Notes: a model not told the origin generated them from the sequence alone. 32,883 nucleotides of DNA from an uncultured Oscillospiraceae bacterium (GCA_934511165.1 CAKSWA010000023.1:1-32883), one strand, 5' to 3'; positions 23,440-31,168 are shown, counted from the stretch's first letter. Program-made: numbers and translations.

Positions 23440-25626
23440 TTACTGCTGTTTCCTGCGGCGGAACAGAAGGAACAGGATCAGCAGGATGACGGCGGCGGAA
23501 ATGCCGATGACGATCGGGACAGCGGAAGAGGTTTCGCCGTCTGCGGGGGAGACGCCTGTGCCATCGGCACTTTCGGTTTTGCCGGTTTCGTTCCCGGGAG
23601 CTTCGCCGCCGGGCGCATCAGAAGCGGGGGCATCTGCCGGGGCATCCGCCGGAACATCCGCCGGGGCGGAGGTGTCCGGAGAGACTGCGGCGTCTGCCGA
23701 AGGAGAGACGCTCGCCGGGGCGGAAGGCTTGGGTGTTGCCGTCGCCTTGGGTGTGATCGTTGGCGTGGCAGTCGGTTTCGCCGTCGGCGTGGGCGTGGGT
23801 TTCTGTGTTGGGGTCGGCGTAGGTGTTACTGTCGGCGTGGGTGTGGGTTTATGTGTCGGTGTCGGAGTAGGCGTTGCAGTTGGCGTGGGTGTGGGTTTCT
23901 GTGTCGGCGCCGGTGTAGGCGTCGCTGTCGGCGTAGGAGTAGGAGTAGGAGTAGGAGTAGGTGTGGGTGTCGGAGTCGGAGTAGGCGTGGGTGTCGGCGT
24001 TGGAGTCGGAGTGGGTGTCGGCATTAACGCGGAAGCGGTGATGACTATGTTTCCGGTGATCGCCGCGGTGGGGATCGTCAAAACGCCGGTCTCGGGATTA
24101 AAGAAATACTTTTCGCTGTCGAGCACCGTGCCGCCAACAGAAATATTCCGGAGCGTGATCGGGTAAGCATAGCTGTCCGCAGGGGCGAGCTTCACAGAGT
24201 AATCCGTGCCTGCCTGCGTGGTCGTTTTGCCGGAGAAGGTGCAGCCGGTAAGATCGAACGCCACGGTGTAAACGCCCTCGGGGGCTTCCTTCCACAGCGC
24301 TTTGAGCGTAATATCGCTGCGGGCAATGATTTTCCTGTCATGGTCTGTGTATTCTCCGTCCCATTTGTCAAAAACCATGCCGTCCGGCGGCGTAAAAATG
24401 CACTCCGGCGTAAGGAAGGTGGCATAGGATTTTGGATAGGTTATGTAATAGTCATAACCGCCTTCATACGGATAGGCGAGCAGCGGCGCCTGCACGCCGG
24501 AGCCGCCGTGGGCGTCGAACGTTACCGTGAACGGGGGCACTCGGGGATTGGATTGAATGTGAATGCTGTCGGTGACGTACTTTCCGGGAATGGTGATTTC
24601 GCCGGTAGCGCAGTTCAGGGAGTATTTGCTCGCATCCAGAACGCTGCCGCCGATGAACACACAGGTTCTATTTTTATAAGAGCCGTTTGCCGCGTGGTAG
24701 GGAAGCTCGTAACCCGCATCCGGGACGAGTACGGCGTGGTAATCTTCTCCCTTCAGCGCAAAGTGTGATCCCTGCAGCGCCGAGCGCTCCACGGTGACAA
24801 GAACCGAATCCTCCGGCGCGTCCTTTGTCCACTGAGCATAGATCACGGTTTCACCGGTCACGCTGCTGGAAAAATCAAACTCGCCGGAGTCCGCCCCCGG
24901 CCCAACAGTCCATCCGGCAAACACATAGGAGGAGTCCTGTGCTTTCGGGGAAGAAACCGGACGGGATACCTTGCAGGAGCCGCCGAAGGCGGTGATGCTT
25001 TCCGGCGCGGTTCCCGGCATGAATTTCTGCCCGTTGGCGTCAAAGGAGACATGAAAGAAGTTGACCCACCATTTTGCACTGCTCACCGAGCGCGCTAACG
25101 TGTAGCTGTCGGCATAGCAGCCTTCTATGTACAGCTGATAGGTGCCCGGCTTCACGGCATGGCAGATATAATCTGTATTGGCTTCGTGGCTATCCCCCTC
25201 GGTAAAGGGGTATACGTTCCCGCTGCTGTCGCGGAATTCTACGCTGCCGTTCTTGTAAGGCCCCCAACTGTGGGAGATGACCATCGTCACTTCGGTATAC
25301 TGCCACCATATGGCATAGAGCTTCATGTCCTTGTCAACTGTCATCGTGTCAAAATTCCAGGCGTCCACGGTGGCTCCGGAAACGGGGTGCGCCGTCCAAT
25401 GGGCGAAGTAATAGATGCCGTCCTCGTCGTCCGGCTTCGGGGATTCGGGCGCGGCGATCCTGCTTCCCTTCGGCACGGTGACGCTCGCCGGAGCTTTGCC
25501 GCCGTGACCGCACATATCGAATGTGACGGTGACCATCTCTTCCTCGCCCTCCGCCGCGACGGAATACGGCAGCAGCGTAAAGCAGAGCGTAAGTACAAGA
25601 AGCAGGCTGAACAGACGTTTTTTCAT
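23440..25626 (-). CDS. Membrane-anchored surface protein with InlB-like repeats and Thr-Pro stalk
   Basis: This is a 728-residue exported protein. Its signal peptide covers 1-25. Modules in order: InlB/Listeria-Bacteroides-type repeats at about 33-108, 192-266 and 367-446 (each ending in a Y/L-A-x-W motif such as LYAIW, IYAQW, LKALW). Two related beta modules at about 274-358 and 452-532 both contain GGxVLDxxKYxxN and TGxxTIP. Then come a Thr-Pro stalk (about 535-636), an Ala/Asp/Pro-rich stretch, and a C-terminal helix (about 698-720) followed by RRRKQQ. There is no LPxTG, so anchoring is by the C-terminal helix rather than by sortase. The ATG at 25624-25626 is chosen for the signal peptide and GAGGG site. 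An adhesion or glycan-binding role is possible but not shown. Confidence 0.88.
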   Translation of the reverse strand: MKKRLFSLLLVLTLCFTLLPYSVAAEGEEEMVTVTFDMCGHGGKAPASVTVPKGSRIAAPESPKPDDEDGIYYFAHWTAHPVSGATVDAWNFDTMTVDKDMKLYAIWWQYTEVTMVISHSWGPYKNGSVEFRDSSGNVYPFTEGDSHEANTDYICHAVKPGTYQLYIEGCYADSYTLARSVSSAKWWVNFFHVSFDANGQKFMPGTAPESITAFGGSCKVSRPVSSPKAQDSSYVFAGWTVGPGADSGEFDFSSSVTGETVIYAQWTKDAPEDSVLVTVERSALQGSHFALKGEDYHAVLVPDAGYELPYHAANGSYKNRTCVFIGGSVLDASKYSLNCATGEITIPGKYVTDSIHIQSNPRVPPFTVTFDAHGGSGVQAPLLAYPYEGGYDYYITYPKSYATFLTPECIFTPPDGMVFDKWDGEYTDHDRKIIARSDITLKALWKEAPEGVYTVAFDLTGCTFSGKTTTQAGTDYSVKLAPADSYAYPITLRNISVGGTVLDSEKYFFNPETGVLTIPTAAITGNIVITASALMPTPTPTPTPTPTPTPTPTPTPTPTPTPTPTPTATPTPAPTQKPTPTPTATPTPTPTHKPTPTPTVTPTPTPTQKPTPTPTAKPTATPTITPKATATPKPSAPASVSPSADAAVSPDTSAPADVPADAPADAPASDAPGGEAPGNETGKTESADGTGVSPADGETSSAVPIVIGISAAVILLILFLLFRRRKQQ
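23715..24024 (-). repeat. Thr-Pro coding repeat tract with a 48-base minisatellite
   Basis: The tract encodes almost only alternating Thr and Pro, mostly from a 6-base unit. Inside it, three exact-period 48-base units (23854-23901, 23806-23853, 23758-23805 on the minus strand) each begin with CAG AAA or CAT AAA and encode (Q/H)KPTPTPT(A/V)TPTPTPT or a variant. Such in-frame repeats change length by slippage or recombination without breaking the frame. Confidence 0.92.
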
Positions 25627-25674
25627 ATCATTCCCTCTCTCTAAAGCTACGGACAGATTGCGGCTTCGCACAAA

Positions 25675-25698
25675 GTATATGCGCGGCTTGGCATATAC
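25675..25698 (-). promoter_or_regulatory. Inverted repeat in the leader of the InlB-repeat gene
   Basis: GTATATGC (25675-25682) and GCATATAC (25691-25698) form a perfect 8-bp inverted repeat with an 8-base centre. It lies just downstream of the predicted start of transcription, a position fitting a repressor site or an mRNA hairpin. Confidence 0.5.
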
Positions 25699-25711
25699 AC
25701 CATATAGATAC

Positions 25712-25740
25712 AGAATACCATATATGCCGCCCATCTGCAA
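25712..25740 (-). promoter_or_regulatory. Promoter of the InlB-repeat gene
   Basis: TTGCAG (25740-25735), 17-base spacer, TATTCT (25717-25712) preceded by TGG (extended -10). The leader is about 80 bases. Confidence 0.7.
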
Positions 25741-25744
25741 GAAC

Positions 25745-25775
25745 AAAAAACGGCGCACGGATTTTCCGCGCGCCG
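25745..25775 (-). terminator. Terminator of the GT14-like gene pair
   Basis: On the minus strand CGGCGCGCGGA pairs with TCCGTGCGCCG (one wobble) and is followed by six T (25750-25745). It lies about 17 bases after the second glycosyltransferase stop. Confidence 0.9.
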
Positions 25776-25791
25776 GGAGAGGGCTCGTGCT

Positions 25792-26673
25792 TTATCCAAA
25801 ATGGTCGAAGAGCGCATCGACAACGCCGGGGTTCGAGCGGTAATCAAACTTGCGCGCAAAGAGCGCCGTTTCCGGCGCGGCGAGAAGCTCACCGAGATCG
25901 GCGTTCGTGAACGTGTAGGGGTTGCCGCGCTGCCAGTCGATGTAGCGCAGGCAGCTTGCGTAGTTATTTTCAAAAGCGTGCTCCGGCAGCGTATCGCGGA
26001 AGAGGGAATTCATGATCTCCGTCTGGACGAACATCTCGTCCGGGCAGTAGGTGTCGGTGAAGAGCTTTCGGATCTCGCCCTCCTTTTCCAGCAGGTACGC
26101 CGCGAGCGCATGCGTGATGCTGAACCACTGCGCGCCCTTCTGGAATACGAAGCCGTCCGGCAACCGCCGCGTCCGGTCCACGTCAAAGCCGAGCTGTATC
26201 GCGCCGGTGAGATTGCGCAGCACCCGGCGCACGGCGGGCTTTCGGATGTTATAGCGCTGCAGGGGGTAATAGAACATGACGCGGTAGAGATCGCTGCGGG
26301 CGATCTCCGGCGAGAGAAAACTCACGTAGTTCGTTCCCGGTGAGCGCGTGAAGTATTCCTCAATGTACGCGCGGGACTTGACCGGCACGTCCACGCCGGA
26401 GAGCAGATGATAGTAATCGTATCCGCCCGGCACGGCGGCGCGGAGAAGATCCAGCTCCGCCTCGACCATGGCGAAATGCCCCCACGAAATGCGGTGGCGC
26501 GGCACGAATGTGACGCGGGACTTTTCCGGCATGGCGAGGAAGCGTTCGGCGTCCAGCTCCGCTTTGGCATCCACATGGATGAAAAAATCGGCATTTTCGC
26601 TGTCAAGGAACCGGAGCTGCTTTTCGAGAATTTCAAAATTCCCGTGCGTGAGAATGAGCCAGGCGTGTCTCAA
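25792..26673 (-). CDS. Core-2/I-branching-like glycosyltransferase (GT14-type), copy 2
   Basis: This is a 293-residue cytosolic or membrane-associated protein of the beta-1,6-N-acetylglucosaminyltransferase-like family. Blocks: HAWLILTHG (3-11), ADFFIHVDAK (28-37), ISWGHFAMVEAELDLL, YDYYHLLSGVDVPVKS, FQKGAQWFSITHAL, CPDEMFVQT and the C-terminal LFARKFDY. The family transfers sugars from UDP-sugars; donor and acceptor here are unknown. The start is TTG (26673-26671), sharing TTGA with the stop of the preceding gene, with GGAGG 7 bases upstream inside that gene. No better ATG exists, since the family start is (M)RHAWLI. It is clearly a tandem duplicate of the gene before it. Confidence 0.9.
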   Translation of the reverse strand: MRHAWLILTHGNFEILEKQLRFLDSENADFFIHVDAKAELDAERFLAMPEKSRVTFVPRHRISWGHFAMVEAELDLLRAAVPGGYDYYHLLSGVDVPVKSRAYIEEYFTRSPGTNYVSFLSPEIARSDLYRVMFYYPLQRYNIRKPAVRRVLRNLTGAIQLGFDVDRTRRLPDGFVFQKGAQWFSITHALAAYLLEKEGEIRKLFTDTYCPDEMFVQTEIMNSLFRDTLPEHAFENNYASCLRYIDWQRGNPYTFTNADLGELLAAPETALFARKFDYRSNPGVVDALFDHFG

Positions 26674-27569
26674 TCGGCGGCCTCCTCTCCAAAGTGTGCA
26701 AACAGCCGGTCTACGACCTCGGCGTTCGCGCAGTAATCAAATTTGCGGGCGAAAAGGTATTCGTCCGGCGTGCTGGCGAGTTCTTCATAGTCCCCGTTGC
26801 GGAAGGAATACGGCTTGCCGCGCTGCCAGTCAATGTAGCGCAGGCAGGGCTTATGATCGTCGCCACGGTAGTCGGAGGAGAGCGTATCCCGGAACGGAGA
26901 GTTTATCACGAGCGACTGCAGAAAAACCTCGTCGCCGCAGAACGTACTGCGGTAATGCTCGCGAAGCCACGCCTCCTGCGAGAGCACATATTCCGCAAGT
27001 GCGTGCGTGATGCTGAACCAGTTTGCGCCCTTTTGGAATACATATCCGGCGGGGAAGCTTTTCGTCCGGTCAACAAACGGCCGTTCGAGAAGCACCTCCG
27101 CGCGGCGCAGCGCAAGACGGATGACGCGGTTTTGCAGATTCCAGCGCTGGAGCGGGTAATAGAACTTCACACGGTCGAGATATTCCGACTCGATCGTCTC
27201 CTGCTGGAAGTGGACAAAGTTTGTGCCGGGGCGCACGGAGGAAAAGTAGTTTTCTATGTACTGCCGCGTCTTGACCGGCACATCCACGCCGGAGAGCAGG
27301 TGGTAGTAGTCGTACCGGCCCGGCACGGCGGCGCGCAGCAGCCGGAGCTCGCAGTCGATCTGCGAAAAATGACCCCAGGAGATCGGCGCGCGGTCAATGA
27401 ACGTGACGCGCGATTTTTGCGGGATGGAGCGGAAATGCGCAAAGTCGAAATCCTTGACGCGCGCGTCTACGTGAATATAAAAATCGGCGTTTTCGCTGTC
27501 GAGAAAGCGCAGCTGCTTTTCGAGGATCGCAAAACTCCCGTGGGTAATGATAAGCCAGGCGTGGCGCAT
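26670..27569 (-). CDS. Core-2/I-branching-like glycosyltransferase (GT14-type), copy 1
   Basis: This 299-residue paralog of the following gene is most alike over the first 100 residues (HAWLI-THG, LEKQLRFLDSENADF-IHVDA, SRVTF, ISWGHF, YDYYHLLSGVDVPVK) and again at FQKGA-WFSITHALA and CLRYIDWQRG. Differences are concentrated between residues 110 and 170 and around the DEVFLQS block, suggesting different acceptors. No signal peptide or membrane helix is seen. The ATG at 27567-27569 follows AAAGGAGG. It is the first gene of a two-gene operon with a strong promoter, divergent from the six-repeat protein gene. Confidence 0.9.
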   Translation of the reverse strand: MRHAWLIITHGSFAILEKQLRFLDSENADFYIHVDARVKDFDFAHFRSIPQKSRVTFIDRAPISWGHFSQIDCELRLLRAAVPGRYDYYHLLSGVDVPVKTRQYIENYFSSVRPGTNFVHFQQETIESEYLDRVKFYYPLQRWNLQNRVIRLALRRAEVLLERPFVDRTKSFPAGYVFQKGANWFSITHALAEYVLSQEAWLREHYRSTFCGDEVFLQSLVINSPFRDTLSSDYRGDDHKPCLRYIDWQRGKPYSFRNGDYEELASTPDEYLFARKFDYCANAEVVDRLFAHFGEEAAD

Positions 27570-27595
27570 GAAAATCCCTCCTTTTGACGGTTTCC

Positions 27596-27624
27596 ATTAT
27601 ACGGAGCGGCGGCGGGAAAGTCAA
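27596..27624 (-). promoter_or_regulatory. Promoter of the GT14-like operon
   Basis: TTGACT (27624-27619), 17-base GC-rich spacer starting TTCCCGCCGCCGC, perfect TATAAT (27601-27596). It closely mirrors the divergent promoter at 27650. Confidence 0.9.
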
Positions 27625-27649
27625 TCGGCAGACCCCGGCGGCGGGCGCA

Positions 27650-27678
27650 TTGACATTCCCGCCGCCGCCGGGTAGAAT
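27650..27678 (+). promoter_or_regulatory. Promoter of the six-unit repeat protein gene
   Basis: Perfect TTGACA (27650-27655), 17-base spacer also starting TTCCCGCCGCCGC, TAGAAT (27673-27678). The ATG at 27709 follows GGGAGG at 27698-27703. Confidence 0.88.
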
Positions 27679-27708
27679 AAAAGAAATCATTCTGCATGGG
27701 AGGCTCCT

Positions 27709-29661
27709 ATGTCCGTACCTGTCGATACCGGAAACACCGAAAAACGCCGCGGCGGGAAGAAGCTGCGGCTTCTGATCCCGGCGGCTGCCGTCGTTTTGCT
27801 CGCGGCGGCGCTGGTGTGGGTGAACTCCGTTTATGTATATGCCGGCGGCTTCCACCGCCGGGACAGCGCGCAGATCGATCTGCGCGGGAAAAGTATTTCG
27901 GAGGGGAAATATCTCCGGCTGTGTGAGCAGATGCCAGACTGCGAGATACTCTGGGATGTTCCTATCGGCGGCGGGGCGTTCAGCTGTGAAAGCGAGGCCG
28001 TCGCGGTTTCGGCATTTTCGAAAGAGGATGTTGCGAGGCTCGCGTACTTCCCGGCGCTCACGGCGCTCGATCTGACGGCGGCGGACGTATCCCCGGCGCT
28101 TTTCGATGCGGTGCATGCGGCGTATCCGGCGCTCTCGGTGCGCTGGAGCATCCCCATCGGCAAGGGACGGTATCCCTCCGACGCGGAGAGCATTGTGCTG
28201 ACAGATTTTGCTTCTTCCGAGCTGCCGCTCTTTGCTTATTTCACGGCGCTGCGCGCCGCCGACGCAAGAGAGTGCATGTGCTACGATGCCCTCCTTGCCC
28301 TGCGGGAGGAATACCCGGCGCTGGAACTTGAATGGCAGGTGCCGCTCGGCGGCACGGAGTATCTCGACACGGCTGCCGAGATCGCCGTAGACGATGTATC
28401 CCTCACGCCAGAAGCGCTTGCTGCGGCGCTGCGGTACCTCCCGGCGGCGGAGACCGTGTCGTTCCCGGCCTGTCCGTGGAGCGAAACGGAAAAGGACACG
28501 CTTCGCGCCGAATTTCCCGATATCGCGTTCGTCTGGCCGGTGGAGATTTTCGGCACGACCTATGAGAGCGATACCGCGGAGCTGAGCTTTGCTTCGCGCG
28601 CTCTCTCCGAGGCGGAGCTTTCGGAGCTTTCGGAAAAGCTCGTCTCGCTGCCGAAGCTCACGCGCGTCGATCTCACCGGTACGGGCGTTGCTCTTGAACA
28701 GATGACGCAGCTCTGCGAAAAGTACCCGGCGGTTGATTTCGTATTTTCGTTTGAGCTGTTCGGCGTTCCGATCAGCACCGGGGATACGTTCCTCGATTTT
28801 ACCGGCATCGAAATGGAGTCCACCGAGACGGTGGAGAGCATTTTCCCCGTGATGCACCATCTGGAAAAGGTCGACATGACCGATACCGGCTTTGATGACG
28901 AAACGCTCGACGCCATGGACCGGCGCTGGGAGAATATCCGCGTCGTCTGGACGATGCACATCGATGCGCAGCACTACGATGTCCGCACGGACGCCACGGG
29001 CTTTATCGCGAGCTTCGACTTTTACGGCATCCTGACGCCGGAATCCCTGCACCGGTTCAAATACTGCCATGACATGCTCTGTGCCGACTTCGGCCACCGG
29101 ATCACGTTCCAGGATATGTCGGCGCTGAGCGAGATGCCGCAGCTCCAATACCTTCTGCTGGCGGACTGCTGGTCGCAGGACATTACGCCGGTCGGCACGC
29201 TGGAAAACCTTGTCTATTTTGAAATGGTTCTTGGCCTTGCCAAGGATCTCACGCCGCTTCTCAACTGCAAGAATCTTCTCGATCTCAACGTCTGCTTCTG
29301 CTATTACACCGACCCGGAGACAAATCTTGCCGTATTCAAGCAGATGACGCAGCTCGAACGGCTCTGGATCAGCGTGGGCATGATCCCGGAGGGGACGGAG
29401 CAGGAGCTGCGCGACGCGCTCCCGAACACGGAGATCCAGCTCGTAGTCAACAAAAACGACGCCACGGCGTTCGGCTGGCGGTATCACGAGCGGTATTACA
29501 AAATGCGCGATCTTCTGGGCGTGTTCTACATGGGCGAGCTCGGCGGGCGGCAGTATTCCAAGATCATCGACGGCGTGGAATATCCGCTGTCCGAGGAATT
29601 CCTTGCGCAGCAGAACAACGTGGTCCATGCGCAGGGCCATATCGACTATGCATACAATTGA
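27709..29661 (+). CDS. Membrane-anchored protein of six 65-residue units plus leucine-rich repeats
   Basis: This is a 650-residue protein. A short basic N-terminus and one helix (about 18-42) put the bulk outside the membrane. Six units follow at 63-69-residue spacing, each opening with an aromatic and a hydrophobic strand: W82 (ILWDVPIGG), W146 (VRWSIPIGK), W209 (LEWQVPLGG), W276 (FVWPVEIFG), F345 (FVFSFELFG), W414 (VVWTMHI). Most then run into an LxxVDLTxT-like line and end with YPA/FPD-type motifs. From about 465 to 560 there are ordinary leucine-rich repeats (LQYLLLADCW, LVYFEMV, LLDLNVCF, LERLWISV). The last 75 residues are rich in Tyr and not repeated. No enzyme motif is seen. It lies between glycosyltransferases and the initiating sugar transferase, so a glycan-related or protein-interaction role is a guess from position. 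Confidence 0.85.
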   Translation: MSVPVDTGNTEKRRGGKKLRLLIPAAAVVLLAAALVWVNSVYVYAGGFHRRDSAQIDLRGKSISEGKYLRLCEQMPDCEILWDVPIGGGAFSCESEAVAVSAFSKEDVARLAYFPALTALDLTAADVSPALFDAVHAAYPALSVRWSIPIGKGRYPSDAESIVLTDFASSELPLFAYFTALRAADARECMCYDALLALREEYPALELEWQVPLGGTEYLDTAAEIAVDDVSLTPEALAAALRYLPAAETVSFPACPWSETEKDTLRAEFPDIAFVWPVEIFGTTYESDTAELSFASRALSEAELSELSEKLVSLPKLTRVDLTGTGVALEQMTQLCEKYPAVDFVFSFELFGVPISTGDTFLDFTGIEMESTETVESIFPVMHHLEKVDMTDTGFDDETLDAMDRRWENIRVVWTMHIDAQHYDVRTDATGFIASFDFYGILTPESLHRFKYCHDMLCADFGHRITFQDMSALSEMPQLQYLLLADCWSQDITPVGTLENLVYFEMVLGLAKDLTPLLNCKNLLDLNVCFCYYTDPETNLAVFKQMTQLERLWISVGMIPEGTEQELRDALPNTEIQLVVNKNDATAFGWRYHERYYKMRDLLGVFYMGELGGRQYSKIIDGVEYPLSEEFLAQQNNVVHAQGHIDYAYN

Positions 29662-29682
29662 GCGCTGCGGGAGGAATTGATA

Positions 29683-29711
29683 TTGCGTTCCATGCCCTTA
29701 TCTGGTATATT
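29683..29711 (+). promoter_or_regulatory. Promoter of the sugar transferase gene, -10 inside a terminator loop
   Basis: TTGCGT (29683-29688), 17-base spacer, TATATT (29706-29711) preceded by TGG (extended -10). The -10 lies in the loop of the hairpin at 29692-29727. The gene starts at 29757 after GGGAG. Confidence 0.6.
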
Positions 29712-29731
29712 ATCCAGATAGGGGCATTTTT
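29692..29731 (+). terminator. Terminator of the six-unit repeat protein gene
   Basis: ATGCCCTTATCTGG (29692-29705) pairs with CCAGATAGGGGCAT (29714-29727) with one wobble and an 8-base loop; five T (29727-29731) follow. Confidence 0.88.
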
Positions 29732-29756
29732 ACATCCTTGAGATCGGGAGAGTATA

Positions 29757-31148
29757 ATGAAAAAATCTTCCCATACCGGCCATGCCGGACAGGCAGCGCT
29801 TGGCTTGCTGCTTGAGATTTTGCTGGCGCTTGTTCCGACGCTGCTGTTTTACTATACCTATATCCACCATTACCCGCGCGCCAACTTCTGGATGAAGGGC
29901 AACGTGCTGTTCTTTGTGGTCTATTTCGCAATCCTTGTGCTGTTCATGATGATTTATGGCAGCTTCAGCATCCGGAAGTACCGCACGAGAGAGCTGGTGT
30001 TCGCGTTCGGCCTTTCCTGCTTCTTCACGGACGTTATCGCCTATTTCCTCATGTGCATGATTGCAAAGACGCTCCTCCCGCCGAAGTACGTCATCCTCAC
30101 GCTGGTTGCGCAATGCCTGATCGAGACGGGGATATTCATCCTCGCCCGCGTTCAGATCGACCGGCTGGAGCCGACGGAGCCGGCGCTGCTGATCGTGCCG
30201 GAAAAGGACACGGAAGCAGACGTTCGCGATAAATTCGACCGCCGCCGCACACGCTATTATATCGACCGCGTCGTTTCCGCGGACATGCCATGGGAAGAGC
30301 TGTGCGAGATCATGCACTCCTACGGAACCGTTGTGCTGCTGCCGATAGAAAATGATCTCCGCCGCCGCATCATGGACGACTGCTTCTGGCACGGCGTGGA
30401 GATTCTGCTCAAGCCCGATATGCAGGACATCATGGTGAACTGCGCCGATACGGTCATCATGAGCGATGTGCCGCTCTATGCCGTGCATACCGGCAATCGC
30501 GACCGTGCCTATCTGACCGCGAAGCGCGCGCTGGATATCGTCGCGTCCGTGTGCGGGCTCATTATCTGCAGTCCGATCTTCCTTGCCGCCGCCATCGCCA
30601 TTAAAATTCAGGACGGCGGGCCGGTGTTTTACCGGCAGAAACGCCTTACGCTGAACGGCAAGCCCTTTTATCTCACAAAGTTCCGCAGCATGGTCGTAAA
30701 CGCGGAATCCGCCACCGGCGCGGTGCTGGCGGGCAAAAAGGATTCCCGCATCACGAAGGTGGGCGCCTTCCTCCGCGCCACGCGCATCGACGAGCTGCCG
30801 CAGCTACTCAATATTCTGAGCGGCGACATGACGCTCGTCGGCCCGCGCCCGGAGCGGCCGGAGTTTTATAGGAAATACTGCGCCGAGTACCCGGAGTTCG
30901 CCTACCGCCTGCGCGCGAAGGCGGGACTCACCGGCTATGCCCAGCTCTACGGCAAATACAACACCACCTTCGCGGACAAAGCGCTTCTCGACATGTACTA
31001 TATCCAGAAGGCTTCGTTCCTCTGGGATCTGCAGCTCATTTTCTATACGCTGAAGATTATCTTCGTCAAGGAGAGCACCGAGGGTGTGGACGCCAAACCG
31101 GCGGAAGAAAAAAAGAAAGAACCGGCCTGCGCCGGAGAAACCAAATAA
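29757..31148 (+). CDS. Initiating sugar phosphotransferase (WbaP-like polyprenyl-phosphate glycosyl-1-phosphate transferase)
   Basis: This 463-residue membrane protein loads the first sugar-phosphate onto undecaprenyl phosphate to start a glycan. Four helices (about 12-34, 48-68, 80-105, 108-132) precede a cytoplasmic alpha/beta domain (about 140-245). The catalytic monotopic domain from about 253 follows: KRALDIVAS, a hydrophobic re-entrant helix, GGPVFYRQKR, KFRSM, the Asp-Glu dyad in RIDELPQLLNIL (D345, E346), VGPRPERPEF (361-370) and AKAGLTGYAQLYG. A Lys/Glu tail ends the protein. The ATG at 29757 follows GGGAG with 6-base spacing. Donor sugar cannot be read from sequence. It is monocistronic, between two terminators. 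Confidence 0.94.
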   Translation: MKKSSHTGHAGQAALGLLLEILLALVPTLLFYYTYIHHYPRANFWMKGNVLFFVVYFAILVLFMMIYGSFSIRKYRTRELVFAFGLSCFFTDVIAYFLMCMIAKTLLPPKYVILTLVAQCLIETGIFILARVQIDRLEPTEPALLIVPEKDTEADVRDKFDRRRTRYYIDRVVSADMPWEELCEIMHSYGTVVLLPIENDLRRRIMDDCFWHGVEILLKPDMQDIMVNCADTVIMSDVPLYAVHTGNRDRAYLTAKRALDIVASVCGLIICSPIFLAAAIAIKIQDGGPVFYRQKRLTLNGKPFYLTKFRSMVVNAESATGAVLAGKKDSRITKVGAFLRATRIDELPQLLNILSGDMTLVGPRPERPEFYRKYCAEYPEFAYRLRAKAGLTGYAQLYGKYNTTFADKALLDMYYIQKASFLWDLQLIFYTLKIIFVKESTEGVDAKPAEEKKKEPACAGETK

Positions 31149-31168
31149 TTGTGCGGCTCTTTCGCTGA

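Noticed and set aside
23715..24024. CRISPR array
   Set aside because: The repeats are contiguous and protein-coding (Thr-Pro) with no unique spacers.
27394..29640. 748-residue minus-strand frame
   Set aside because: Antisense to the six-unit repeat protein and running into the GT14-like gene in another frame; no recognisable domain.
15483..31148. A complete capsule or teichoic acid operon
   Set aside because: No flippase, polymerase, ABC exporter or sugar-nucleotide synthesis genes are present and the genes are split by several terminators and strand changes.
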